Below, piece after piece: positions 1 to 8,043 of a stretch of 41,929 nucleotides of DNA. The position numbers were made by a program, and so were the translations under genes. Numbering within the stretch: position 1 is the first letter of the stretch; each line of letters starts with the position of its first letter. A model generated the notes under the pieces. It saw only the letters and a list, made by a program, of their open reading frames with translations. It did no database searches and was not told where the DNA came from. The DNA comes from Planctomycetota bacterium (lineage in GTDB: Bacteria; Planctomycetota; SZUA-567): assembly GCA_031254915.1 (NCBI GenBank), contig JAIRTL010000109.1:1-41929 (forward strand), in the 5' to 3' direction.

Positions 1-130
1 GACATCTTCTCCTTGGACAGTGATGCTATGTACGTCCACTCGCGGACGCGACTCACCCGATCAAGAAGATGATTGCGGATTAACGTGAAGAGAAAAAACA
101 AGCGTAAAGAGATTATTGATGTCGCATGCT
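1..130. other. Left edge, no gene assigned
   Basis: No convincing coding sequence or terminator is seen here. A minus-strand ATG at 5-3 follows an AAGGAG-like stretch, but the spacing is too short for a normal ribosome binding site. It could be the start of a gene cut by the window edge, and I do not call it. Confidence 0.3.
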
Positions 131-853
131 TTATTTTGTCCCCGCTTTGTTCCACGAGTTCCGTCGCGGACGGACCACGACCAGGCTGAAATAGCGCTTT
201 TCGACCGCCGTCTCCGTCGGCGCCGTGTCGATCGTTTCGTCAGGCAATCCACAATTCTGGACAAGCACGGCATCGTCGAGCCTTCCGCACTCGCGCAAGC
301 GAGCCAAAAGCTCCTGAAGATGCTTTCCCGATTTCATATAGACTGTGACGCCGTCGTCCGCCGGCGGCATTGTCGCTTTGCCGTCGCCGTCCGGTATTAT
401 GTACAGCGGGTTGGCCATATCCGTGAGGCTTGCCCCCATTCTGGCGGCGGCGGCGCAGAAACTGGGCACGCCGGGGATCATGCGGATATCGTAGCCTTCC
501 GGTCCAAGGATATCGGCGATATAACGGAACGAGGAAAAGACCGACACATCGCCAAGGTTGAGAAGCGCCACTGCGTTTCCAGCGTCCAGTTCGTGGCGTA
601 CGCTTTCCGCCGCCGCTCTATGCGACGCGCGGCGCTTGTCGGCGTCCGGGGACATGGCGAAGTCGAGAAGAAGAACTTTTTTGCCCTCGAGATCGACTGC
701 CTGGCGGACGATATCGAGCGCCAACGTTCCGCCACCCGGGGTGCGAGGCGCGGCCGCCACCTGGCATTTGCGGATAGTTTCGATCGCCTTCACCGTGATC
801 AGTTCCGGATCGCCGGGTCCGACGCCGATCCCATACAGGATGCTTTTTGCCAT
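131..853 (-). CDS. cbiL: Precorrin-2 / cobalt-factor II C20-methyltransferase
   Basis: This 240-residue protein belongs to the SAM-dependent tetrapyrrole methyltransferase family. It should transfer a methyl group to C20 of precorrin-2 or cobalt-factor II in cobalamin (B12) synthesis, in the cytoplasm. The N-terminus carries the family's glycine-rich loop (GVGPGDPELITVKA, residues 10-23), and GVPSFCAAAARMG in the middle is the second conserved strand-loop. Length matches CbiL/CobI. The ATG directly follows the stop codon of the upstream binding-protein gene with no gap, so the two are almost certainly co-translated. No other cobalamin synthesis gene lies in the window, so the choice between aerobic (CobI) and anaerobic (CbiL) type rests on the anaerobic look of the genome. 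The family call is firm; the exact substrate is inferred. Confidence 0.88.
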   Translation of the reverse strand: MAKSILYGIGVGPGDPELITVKAIETIRKCQVAAAPRTPGGGTLALDIVRQAVDLEGKKVLLLDFAMSPDADKRRASHRAAAESVRHELDAGNAVALLNLGDVSVFSSFRYIADILGPEGYDIRMIPGVPSFCAAAARMGASLTDMANPLYIIPDGDGKATMPPADDGVTVYMKSGKHLQELLARLRECGRLDDAVLVQNCGLPDETIDTAPTETAVEKRYFSLVVVRPRRNSWNKAGTK

Positions 854-1771
854 CTACTGGGCCCTCCCCTCGTCGCGTGGTCGTGTTTTCATGTGTTCGG
901 CAAGCCCGGTATGCCCGGCGAGAATCGCCGCGCCGTCGAGTAGGCTCGGCGTCGGACGCGACAGAATCGCCTCCGGTACTTTGCATACCCTGCCGGATTT
1001 GAACGCGGCAAGCGGTTGATACACGGTTCGCTTCCTGATTGTTTCAATGGGCGTCCGGTTCATCGCACCTTCCTGCGCCACGAAGACATCGATCCCGTCC
1101 GCGCGTTCGAGCAGCCGTTCAGGTCCGTAATCCGCGATAATCACCCCCGGCGTCGTCGGAACCGCGTCGTCCGCGATGTAGACTCCCCCGGCGACGCGAA
1201 CCAGCCAGGCGGGAATGGATTCGGGAACGAAGGTTTTCACTTCCTTGTGGATCGCTTCAAGAAAGACGCCAGGCTTCGGCGCGAACGATTCCGCCGCCGC
1301 TCCGTACCGGCCGATCTCCCCGTCGAACGCCTCTATCATGCGTTCCGCCTCCGCCTCCTTCCCGACGAAGCCGGCCAGAGTTCGCCAGTAATCATACAAT
1401 TCGTCGGCTCTCGTCACCTGCAGGGAGACGAATCGCACGCCCATTCTTTCCAGCATCGCCGAAAGGCGGCCGGCGGCGGCAAGGTGTTGCGGACGGGCGA
1501 GAATAAGGTCAGGCTTGGCGGCGAGGAATTTTTCCACATCGTCCCGAATGCTGAATGTGGGCGGATTCCAGTCCACGGTTTCGGGGCCGTCATAACTTTC
1601 CTGCCGGGAGACGCCTATGATCGCATCCCGAGCGCCAAGCCGCAGCAGCACCTCGGTATGCGCCGCATAGAGACTGATGATGCGTGGCGGCGTTGAGTCG
1701 CCCGCGCGGGAAGTAACCGCGAGGGCGTGCAGGCAAATCAGGGCAAAAAGGATACAGAGCGACCTCATCAT
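854..1771 (-). CDS. Periplasmic binding protein, BtuF/FepB-type (cobalamin or metal-chelate uptake)
   Basis: This is the substrate-binding component of a class III ABC transporter, exported to the periplasm. I chose the ATG at 1771, which overlaps the stop of the upstream rluA-like gene by four bases (ATGA) and is preceded by GGAGAG. From there the protein has 305 residues and starts with a signal peptide (MMRSLCILFALICLHALAVTSRAG, split by eye near residue 22). The phrase RIISLYAAHTEVLLRLGA is the usual start of the first lobe, and KPDLILA closes it. The long in-frame extension upstream to 1897 has no signal sequence and is rejected. Adjacency to cbiL suggests corrinoid or cobalt-chelate uptake. 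No permease or ATPase partner is next to it, so the ligand is inferred. Confidence 0.82.
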   Translation of the reverse strand: MMRSLCILFALICLHALAVTSRAGDSTPPRIISLYAAHTEVLLRLGARDAIIGVSRQESYDGPETVDWNPPTFSIRDDVEKFLAAKPDLILARPQHLAAAGRLSAMLERMGVRFVSLQVTRADELYDYWRTLAGFVGKEAEAERMIEAFDGEIGRYGAAAESFAPKPGVFLEAIHKEVKTFVPESIPAWLVRVAGGVYIADDAVPTTPGVIIADYGPERLLERADGIDVFVAQEGAMNRTPIETIRKRTVYQPLAAFKSGRVCKVPEAILSRPTPSLLDGAAILAGHTGLAEHMKTRPRDEGRAQ

Positions 1772-2490
1772 GATCTCTCCAAAAGCGCCGAAAGATCCAC
1801 TTCGCCGAAAAGAAGGCGTATCGCGTCGGCGAGATCCTCCGGCGGATCGCAGGCGATCTCGAGAACGCCGTCCCTCCACGGGAAAGACAGGTTCCATGAA
1901 TGGAGCGCCTGTCGACTGAGGCCGAGGCGCTCCTTCGCCGTCCGGTTCGCGGAGCGGTCGCCGTATTGATCGTCGCCAAGCAGTGGATAGCCGAAGGCAG
2001 CGGCATGGACCCGTATCTGGTGTGTTCGCCCCTGGTGCGGCAAGAACATGATCAGGCCGGCTTCAACATCCCCAGGCGGGAACCTGCCGGTTGCGAGGAT
2101 GCGGTATCCCGTACTTGCCTCCAGACCGCCATTCCCTTTCACCACCCGCACCGGTTTTCTGCCGCCATCCCATTCGCTCAGGCGTCGATTGATCATCCCC
2201 GTTCTGTTGAAGGGGACGCCGAGGGTGATGCCGAGATAGCGCTTCGTCACCGATCTGGTCCGGAACAGATCGGTGAGCGACTTCTCCGTCTCCGCGTTCG
2301 CGGCGAAAAGGAGCGCGCCGCTGGTGTCGCGGTCGAGGCGATGCACCGGCCGCAATCCCCTAACGCCTGTCAGCTTCCCCGCTTCGGAAAGCACGTCCCG
2401 CCCGCCCGATTCGGCGACAGTCTTCATCCCCGGAGGTTTGGCGACAGCCACAATGTCTCCGTCGTTTCGGAGTATGGTTGCTTCCCGCAT
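1768..2490 (-). CDS. RluA-family RNA pseudouridine synthase
   Basis: The protein isomerises specific uridines in rRNA or tRNA to pseudouridine. Reading starts at the ATG at 2490, preceded by GGAAGGAAAT, and gives 240 residues; the longer in-frame extension upstream has no family similarity. HRLDRDTSG at residues 50-58 is the family's catalytic motif, with Asp53 as the expected nucleophile, and GRTHQIRVH in the C-terminal half is the second RluA signature. There is no N-terminal S4 RNA-binding domain, as in the short RluA/TruC-like members rather than RluC/RluD. It is the first gene of a three-gene minus-strand unit with the binding protein and cbiL. The RNA target cannot be told from sequence alone. 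Confidence 0.88.
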   Translation of the reverse strand: MREATILRNDGDIVAVAKPPGMKTVAESGGRDVLSEAGKLTGVRGLRPVHRLDRDTSGALLFAANAETEKSLTDLFRTRSVTKRYLGITLGVPFNRTGMINRRLSEWDGGRKPVRVVKGNGGLEASTGYRILATGRFPPGDVEAGLIMFLPHQGRTHQIRVHAAAFGYPLLGDDQYGDRSANRTAKERLGLSRQALHSWNLSFPWRDGVLEIACDPPEDLADAIRLLFGEVDLSALLERS

Positions 2491-2638
2491 ATTTCCTTCC
2501 GACAAAAGAACTTGAATATGGAAAAAACCATGATAATAATAGTGAGTGCCGATGAAAAATGAAAGCCCGATCTGTCGCGCCGCACCCGGCGGAGGCATGG
2601 ATCTGCGGGTGGAACAATAGCGAATAAAGGAATGAGTC
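2491..2638. promoter_or_regulatory. Divergent promoter region between rluA-like and hps-rraA genes
   Basis: These 148 bases separate two divergent transcription units and must contain promoters for both. The stretch 2510-2560 is AT-rich compared with its surroundings. I see no textbook -35/-10 pair good enough to mark. AAAGGA at 2626-2631 is the ribosome binding site of the plus-strand gene. Confidence 0.45.
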
Positions 2639-3961
2639 ATGGCATTGAATCCGCGCGGCGTTGACGGCCCCTTCCCCGTTCTCCAGGTGGCGCTTGACTT
2701 TCTCGATCTCGAACGCGCGGTCAACCTCGCCAACGAGGCGGTCGCCGGAGGGACCGACTGGCTGGAAGTGGGAACGCCGCTTCTCAAATCGGAGGGGCTC
2801 GAGGCGATTCGCAAACTCCGCGCCCTTTTTCCGTCCCATGTCATCGTCGCCGACCTAAAAACCATGGACGCCGGCCGCATCGAATTCGAGGCGGCGGCGA
2901 AGGCGGGTGCCAACATTGCCGTCGTCCTCGCGGCCTCCGCCGATTCCACCATTCAACAGTGCATCGAAACCGGCCATAAATATGGGCTCAAAACTTACTG
3001 CGACACCATCAACATTCCATCCGAGCACCTCGCCAGGCGCGCGGCCGAAGTGGAAAAGCTCGGCGTAGACATCATCGGCGTCCATCTCCCCGTGGACGAG
3101 CAGATGCTCGGTCTGGACGCGCTTTCGCAGGTCAGGACGCTCCACGAGGCGGTTGAATTGCCGCTCGCGGTCGCCGGCGGAGTGACGTCCGAGACAGCCG
3201 CCGACATGATTCGCGCCGGCGCGTCCATCGTCATCGTCGGAGGGGCGCTCCACAAGGCGACCGACGCCCAGCGCGCCGCCGCCGCGATCCGCAAGGCGAT
3301 CGACACGGGCGAAAGCGTCGCTTCCATGCTGGGAAAACGCACCGGCGCCGCCGGCATAGCGGAAACGCTGCTCAAAACATCGACATCCAACCTCTCCGAC
3401 GCCATGCACCACAAACCATCCCTGCGCGGCATTGTCAGCCGCACGCCGGGGCTACGCATGGCGGGGAAGGCGGTGACGGTTCGGGGCGCGCCGGGGGACT
3501 GGAACAAGGTTGTGCAGGCGATCGACGTCGCCAAGCCGGGCGAAATACTTGTGGCCGATTGCGGCGGCGTTCCTCCGGCCGTGTTTGGCGAACTCGCAGC
3601 GCAATCGGCGAAAAACCGGAAATTGGCCGGCGTCGTCATCCACGGCGCGATTCGCGACAGTGACGTCGCAACCAGAATCGGACTGCCAATCTTTTCGAGT
3701 GGAGTGAGTTCCGACGCGGGCGATCCGAAAGGTTTTGGCGAAATTGGTACAGAAATTGTTATCAATGGTCAAAACATCCGTCCCGGCGACTGGATTTTCG
3801 GTGATGACGACGGCGTGATGGTGCTTCCGAAGGAAGTGGCGGTCGAGTATGCCAACCGCGCTTTGGACGTTATGGAAAACGAGCAACGACTTTCGGCGGA
3901 AATCCTTACCGGGAAAACTCTTTCGGAAATCGTTAGCCTGAAGAAGTGGGAAAAACATTGA
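2639..3961 (+). CDS. 3-hexulose-6-phosphate synthase fused to RraA-like domain
   Basis: This 440-residue protein has two parts. Residues 1 to about 215 are an orotidine-5'-phosphate-decarboxylase-like barrel of the hexulose-6-phosphate synthase type, with the ADLKTMD active-site stretch at 71-77 (Asp72, Lys74, Asp77). Such enzymes join formaldehyde and ribulose 5-phosphate, or run in reverse to make ribulose 5-phosphate. Residues about 235-430 are an RraA/HMG-aldolase-like domain, with CGGVPPAVFGELAA and GVVIHGAIRDS (331-341). The same domain fusion is known mainly from archaea. No 6-phospho-3-hexuloisomerase gene is nearby. The stop overlaps the mcsA start (TGATG), so it is co-transcribed with the protein-arginine kinase genes. 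The HPS call is good; the role of the RraA half (aldolase or regulator) is unknown. Confidence 0.85.
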   Translation: MALNPRGVDGPFPVLQVALDFLDLERAVNLANEAVAGGTDWLEVGTPLLKSEGLEAIRKLRALFPSHVIVADLKTMDAGRIEFEAAAKAGANIAVVLAASADSTIQQCIETGHKYGLKTYCDTINIPSEHLARRAAEVEKLGVDIIGVHLPVDEQMLGLDALSQVRTLHEAVELPLAVAGGVTSETAADMIRAGASIVIVGGALHKATDAQRAAAAIRKAIDTGESVASMLGKRTGAAGIAETLLKTSTSNLSDAMHHKPSLRGIVSRTPGLRMAGKAVTVRGAPGDWNKVVQAIDVAKPGEILVADCGGVPPAVFGELAAQSAKNRKLAGVVIHGAIRDSDVATRIGLPIFSSGVSSDAGDPKGFGEIGTEIVINGQNIRPGDWIFGDDDGVMVLPKEVAVEYANRALDVMENEQRLSAEILTGKTLSEIVSLKKWEKH

Positions 3962-4497
3962 TGTATATTTGCCAGATATGTAAAAAGCACCCTGCGACGA
4001 TACATCTAACAGACATTCACAACAACGTGAAGAAGGAGGTGCATATCTGCGAGTCGTGCGCGGCGGAAAAAGGCTTCAACATGCAAACCGCCGCGTCGCT
4101 TCCGCAGCTTCTTGGCATGGCGGCAAAAAAGAAGGATGCGGGCGCGCCCAAGCCGAGCCGTTTTGCATCGGACGAAGACATCCTCTGCCCGAAATGCGGT
4201 AGCCGCTGGTCCGACTTCAAGGCGAAGGGGCGCCTTGGTTGCCCGGAAGACTACACAGCATTCAAGGAAAAGTTGCATCCGCTTATCGCCTGCCAGCTTG
4301 CGGTCGTTCCGATCGGATCCGGGCCATTACATGTCGGCAAACACCCCGGAAAACGAATTGTGATCGATTCTGTCGCCCGCGAAGCGAGAAATCTGGAACT
4401 CGGTCTCAAGCGGGCAGTGAGCGAAGAGCGTTATGAGGACGCCGCCAGGATCAAATCCGAACTCGATGCGCTCAAAACACGGAGTCGGGAAGCGTAG
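3961..4497 (+). CDS. mcsA: McsA-like activator of protein-arginine kinase (zinc fingers plus UVR domain)
   Basis: The protein should bind and activate McsB, which marks proteins with phosphoarginine for ClpCP degradation. I start it at ATG 3961, overlapping the previous stop by one base, giving 178 residues. Cys pairs C4/C7 and C30/C33 form the first zinc site and C76/C79 begin the second. The usual last CxxC is here C94-P-E-D97, so one expected ligand is acidic. A UVR motif (LKRAVSEERYEDAARIK) closes the protein at about 145-165, the part that in other bacteria contacts ClpC. The gene sits 55 bases upstream of mcsB. An in-frame ATG at 3946 is possible but overlaps the previous gene further. 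Confidence 0.88.
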   Translation: MYICQICKKHPATIHLTDIHNNVKKEVHICESCAAEKGFNMQTAASLPQLLGMAAKKKDAGAPKPSRFASDEDILCPKCGSRWSDFKAKGRLGCPEDYTAFKEKLHPLIACQLAVVPIGSGPLHVGKHPGKRIVIDSVAREARNLELGLKRAVSEERYEDAARIKSELDALKTRSREA

Positions 4498-4552
4498 GTA
4501 ACGGACATTGATGTTTTCGACGCGCTACGGCGCGTACAGGATCATACAATAG

Positions 4553-5611
4553 ATGAAAATAGACGATTGCTTTAAAAACGACGGCGAATGGCTCAAAGGA
4601 GCGGGCCCGAATTCGGACATCGCGGTTTCCACGCGTGTCCGTCTGGCGAGGAATCTCGCCAATCGGCGTTTTCCCACCCATCCAGATCATTCCGATCGGC
4701 GGGAAGTCCTCGACGAGATCAAGGACGCCTTCGACGCCATCCCGGCCGGATCGTCCTTTATTTGGTATGAACTCGACGGCCAATTGCCGATGGATCGCCG
4801 CCTCCTCATGGAGCGGCACCTTATCAGCCGCGAGCTGGCCGAAGGATCCGGACCCCGCGCCGTCGCTTTCGACGAAACGGAATCCATGTCCGTCATGGTG
4901 AACGAAGAGGACCATCTGCGCATTCAATGCCTGCGTTCCGGGCTGCGTCTCCGGGAGGCGTTCGATTGCGTCAATCAGCTCGACGACGACCTGTCGGAGC
5001 GTCTCGCCTTCGCGTTCGACCCTATCTACGGTTATCTCACGTCCTGCCCGACCAACGTCGGCACCGGCCTCAGGGTGTCGGTGATGCTGCATCTTCCGGC
5101 GCTGGTCATGACCCAGCACATTGAAAAGGTTTTCCGAGCGGTGTACGAGATGCGCATGACGGTTCGCGGCTTCTACGGCGAAGGCACCGAAGCGTATGGC
5201 GAACTGTACCAGATTTCCAATCAGATAACCTGCGGCAGGAGCGAAGAGGACATCCTCGCCGACATGGAAGCGACGATCCAAAGCATCATCCATTACGAGG
5301 GAAAGGCGCGGCACGAACTCGCGGAGAAGGGAAGAAACCGGCTCGAAGACCGCATATGGCGGAGCTGGGGCACTCTCACCAACGCCCGCCTGATGAGTTC
5401 CGAGGAAGCGATGCGCCACTTGTCGTCGCTTCGCCTCGGTCATGTCATGGGTATGATGGACAAGTTCGAGCTTCGAGATCTGCAGCGCCTTTTTCTCCTC
5501 AGCCAGCCGGCGCACCTTCAGCGTATGGAGGGAAAGGAACTTGATTCCGACGCCCGCGATCTCGCGCGCGCCGAATTCCTTCGCAATCGGCTCGGTCCGG
5601 AGGCGAACTGA
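4553..5611 (+). CDS. mcsB: Protein-arginine kinase McsB
   Basis: This 352-residue ATP:guanido phosphotransferase family enzyme phosphorylates arginine side chains in proteins. The phosphagen-kinase catalytic pieces are all visible: STRVRLARN (26-34), NEEDHLRIQ (117-125), SCPTNVGTGLR (164-174, with Cys165) and RGFYGEGTEA (205-214). The C-terminus carries RDLARA (335-340), which matches the RDxxRA phosphoarginine-binding signature of true McsB proteins rather than creatine or arginine kinases. Length is standard. It follows mcsA and is probably in one unit with it and the hps-rraA gene. ctsR and clpC, the usual neighbours in Firmicutes, are not in the window, which fits a non-Firmicutes arrangement. 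The start codon is preceded only by a weak AGGATC. Confidence 0.93.
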   Translation: MKIDDCFKNDGEWLKGAGPNSDIAVSTRVRLARNLANRRFPTHPDHSDRREVLDEIKDAFDAIPAGSSFIWYELDGQLPMDRRLLMERHLISRELAEGSGPRAVAFDETESMSVMVNEEDHLRIQCLRSGLRLREAFDCVNQLDDDLSERLAFAFDPIYGYLTSCPTNVGTGLRVSVMLHLPALVMTQHIEKVFRAVYEMRMTVRGFYGEGTEAYGELYQISNQITCGRSEEDILADMEATIQSIIHYEGKARHELAEKGRNRLEDRIWRSWGTLTNARLMSSEEAMRHLSSLRLGHVMGMMDKFELRDLQRLFLLSQPAHLQRMEGKELDSDARDLARAEFLRNRLGPEAN

Positions 5612-5707
5612 TCGCAAAGCGGTTGCGGTCTATCATCCCGCATCGAATGGCTCGAGAATCAGGTATTGGTCGATGCGGCGACGGGCGTCGCCTCCTGCTC
5701 GGTGATT

Positions 5708-5832
5708 GTACACTGGGCGCGGCGTGAAATTGTGAAAATGAGGGATGGGAGCTGCCCTGTTTCAGATCTGTTTCACTTGGCCGTTTCATGGCCGCGCACA
5801 GGCGAGGAAATCATGACTCCGGACCGTGACGG
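5708..5832 (+). repeat. Interspersed inverted-repeat element IR125, copy A
   Basis: This intergenic copy shares most of its length with copies at 18659-18786 and 33718-33843 (reverse). Shared landmarks in order are TACACTGGGC, GGGATGGG, CCCTGTTTCA, ATCTGTTTC, a GGCC(g/a)T-TTC-ATGGCC hairpin, CGCGCACA and CTCCGGACCGT. The ends are imperfect inverted repeats of each other, which makes the element MITE-like. It abuts the group II intron remnant directly. The family name is mine. Confidence 0.75.
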
Positions 5833-5842
5833 AATAAATCCG

Positions 5843-6202
5843 CACGGCGGCATCGACCTGGAAAAGTTTTTCGACCGGGTGAATCACGATGTGCTGATGA
5901 GTCGAGTGGCCCGTCGTATAGGGGGCAAACGGGTTTTGGGTTTGATTCGAGGATTTCTTCGATCGAGGGTATTCGTTACCATGTTCCCCGCTTAGGCTCT
6001 GTTTTAGTTGTTTTACAACCTCTTGAAGTCAAAGGTGATGCGAGATGGCGGCCTGAAATTGGCATGTTGCCATCATCTGGTCATTATTGAGGGTACAAAA
6101 ACTAAAAACAGAGCCTAGGGTCCAGCGGAAACTGCCGTATGCCATAAAAGGCACGTACGATGGTGTGAGAGGCGGGAACCGCGAGGAACCCGCCTACTCG
6201 AT
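5843..6202 (+). pseudogene. Degraded group II intron: reverse-transcriptase fragment plus domain V/VI end
   Basis: Bases 5845-5994 encode a piece of a group II intron reverse transcriptase (IDLEKFFDRVNHDVLMSRVA, then RRIGGKRVLGLIRGFL), the first conserved part of the RT fingers. It breaks off after about 45 residues. The rest of the protein is missing. From about 6128 the sequence resembles intron domain V (TGCCGTATGC, loop, GCACGTACG), followed by a domain VI-type stem (GAGAGGCGGG paired with CCCGCCTACTC) ending near 6202 in CTACTCGAT, a typical intron 3' end. An inverted-repeat element (5993-6117) sits between the two parts. The remnant ends about 28 bases from the hydA stop. It cannot be an active intron. 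Confidence 0.78.
5993..6117. mobile_element. Small TA-flanked inverted-repeat element (MITE-like)
   Basis: The left end reads TAGGCTCTGTTTTAGTTG and the right end is its reverse complement with one inserted base (AACTAAAAACAGAGCCTA). The 125-base element has no open reading frame. It is bordered by TA on both sides, as expected for IS630/mariner-type target duplication. It lies inside the group II intron remnant, so it arrived after the intron or was joined to it by deletion. Confidence 0.75.
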
Positions 6203-6229
6203 GTGTGCTTCCGGCCTGTGGATTCCGGA

Positions 6230-7975
6230 TCAACGCTTGTACTGGCTGCGGGGCACGTAGTGGGTATGGAACAGCTTGTGCGCCTTGTCGCTCAACGGCT
6301 TGCCGATGAAGTCCTTGTACAGCTTCTGGACATCCGGGTTTTCGTGGCTGCGACGAATTTCGGCGTTGCGGTCGTCCTGCGTGAGGCCCTTGGAACGTTC
6401 CTTGCGGATGTCGTCCGTGACGCCCCAGAACTGGCCGCCGCCGCCGACGCAGCCGCCGGGACAGGCCATGACTTCGATGAAATGCCACGGCGGATCCTCG
6501 CCTGCCACCTTTGCGGCGCGGACGCGGTCGATGACGTCCTCGACGTTTTTGAGACCGTGGGCGACGCAGATCTTGATGTCGTTGCCCGCGACGTTCACGA
6601 CCATTTCCTTGACGCCGTCAAGAGTGTGGAGGTCGTCGAACTCGAGATCTTCGGAGTTTTCGTCCGTGAGCAGATAGCCGGCCGTGCGCAGAGCCGCTTC
6701 CATCACGCCGCCAGTCTCGCCGAAGATGGTGCCGGCGCCGGTGTACTGGCCGAGCGGAGAATCGGCTTCCTCTTCGGGAAGCTGCGGGAACTCGATGCCG
6801 GCCTGCATGAGCATGCGGGCAAGTTCACGGGTAGTGATGGAGACGTCGATGTCCTGGTGGCCGGAGGCGAACATTTCCTTGGCGCGGACGATCTCGAACT
6901 TTTTCGCGGTGCAGGGCATGATCGAGACCATGAAGATCTTCTCGGCCGGAACGCCCATTTTTTCCGCGTAATAGCTCTTGGTGAGAGCGCCGACGATGGC
7001 CTGCGGCGACTTGCAGCTCGAGAAGTGGTCGATCATGTCGGACTCGAACTTCTCCATGAAGTCGACCCACGCCGGGCAGCAGGTGGTGATGAGCGGAATC
7101 GGCCCGTTCGAGTTGCAGAAGCGGTCGACAAACTCGGACGCTTCCTCCATGATGGTGACGTCGGCGCCGAAGTTGGTGTCGAAGACCTTCTTGAAGCCCA
7201 TGCGGCGCAGGGCGGCGTAGAGCTTTCCGGTGAGGTTCTGGCCGGGGGCGAAGCCGAAGGATTCGCCGACCGTGACGCGAACCGCGGGCGCGATTTGGAC
7301 GATGCAATGCATCTCCGGATCCATGAGCGCCTTCCAGACCTCTTCAGTCTGGTTGTATTCGTAGATCGCGCCGACCGGGCAGTGCGCCGAGCACTGGCCG
7401 CACCGGACGCAGGGGCTGTCGGCGAGCTCGATGTCGCCGGCGGGGGACACGACGGAGTGAAGTCCCCGGTACTTCATGGACAGCGCCCAGACGTTCTGCT
7501 TTTCCTGGCAGACGACGGTGCAGCGGCCGCAGCGGATGCACTTCTTCGGGTCGAGCACGATCGACTTGGTGGAGGCGTCGGACTTGACGTTGGTGATGAT
7601 TTTCGGCAGCCTGGTGCGGAAAATGCCGAAGTCCTCGGCAAGGCTTTGCAATTCGCATTCGCCGTTCCTGAGGCAGTTGAGGCATTCATTGGGGTGGTTG
7701 GAGAGAATCATTTCCAGCACGGAACGACGAATCTGGACGATTTCCGCGTCCTGAGTGGTGATTTCCATGCCCTCGGTGATGGGCGTCGTGCAGGCGCGCA
7801 TCATGTTCGGTGCGTTCTTGACCTTCACAACGCAGATTCCGCAGGCGGCGGTCGGCGGAAGGTCGGGATGATAGCACAGGGTGGGAATCTTGACCTGCGC
7901 TTTGTGGGCGGCCTGGAGGATGCTCGTTCCCGGCTCAACCTGGATATCTATTCCATTTATTTTGGCGTTAATCAT
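6230..7975 (-). CDS. hydA: [FeFe]-hydrogenase catalytic subunit (HydA/HndD type)
   Basis: This 581-residue cytoplasmic enzyme interconverts protons and H2. Domains in order are an N-terminal [2Fe-2S] ferredoxin (C34, C45, C48, C62), a His-ligated [4Fe-4S] site (H94, C98, C101, C107), two [4Fe-4S] sites (C146-C156 and C189-C199) and the H-cluster domain. H-cluster motifs are TTCCPAW (297-303), MPCTAKKFE (353-361) and EVMACPGGCVGGGGQ (501-515). The usual first motif is TSCCP, so Ser is replaced by Thr. Length is close to clostridial HydA. It is the last gene of a NuoE-NuoF-HydA operon, the make-up of NAD- and ferredoxin-coupled bifurcating hydrogenases. AAGGATC precedes the ATG. The HydE/F/G maturases must be elsewhere. 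Confidence 0.96.
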   Translation of the reverse strand: MINAKINGIDIQVEPGTSILQAAHKAQVKIPTLCYHPDLPPTAACGICVVKVKNAPNMMRACTTPITEGMEITTQDAEIVQIRRSVLEMILSNHPNECLNCLRNGECELQSLAEDFGIFRTRLPKIITNVKSDASTKSIVLDPKKCIRCGRCTVVCQEKQNVWALSMKYRGLHSVVSPAGDIELADSPCVRCGQCSAHCPVGAIYEYNQTEEVWKALMDPEMHCIVQIAPAVRVTVGESFGFAPGQNLTGKLYAALRRMGFKKVFDTNFGADVTIMEEASEFVDRFCNSNGPIPLITTCCPAWVDFMEKFESDMIDHFSSCKSPQAIVGALTKSYYAEKMGVPAEKIFMVSIMPCTAKKFEIVRAKEMFASGHQDIDVSITTRELARMLMQAGIEFPQLPEEEADSPLGQYTGAGTIFGETGGVMEAALRTAGYLLTDENSEDLEFDDLHTLDGVKEMVVNVAGNDIKICVAHGLKNVEDVIDRVRAAKVAGEDPPWHFIEVMACPGGCVGGGGQFWGVTDDIRKERSKGLTQDDRNAEIRRSHENPDVQKLYKDFIGKPLSDKAHKLFHTHYVPRSQYKR

Positions 7976-8043
7976 TTCTTGATCCTTATGCGTCTATCCA
8001 GAGGGCGCGCTCGCGCCACGGACGTATGGTCGAACGTCAAACG

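Noticed and set aside
4472-5617. Minus-strand open reading frame of 381 codons opposite mcsB
   Set aside because: McsB on the plus strand has all catalytic motifs; the antisense reading has none.
5677-5692. Hairpin GGCGAC-GGGC-GTCGCC after mcsB as terminator
   Set aside because: The stem has only six base pairs and no T-run follows; it is not distinguishable from background in GC-rich DNA.
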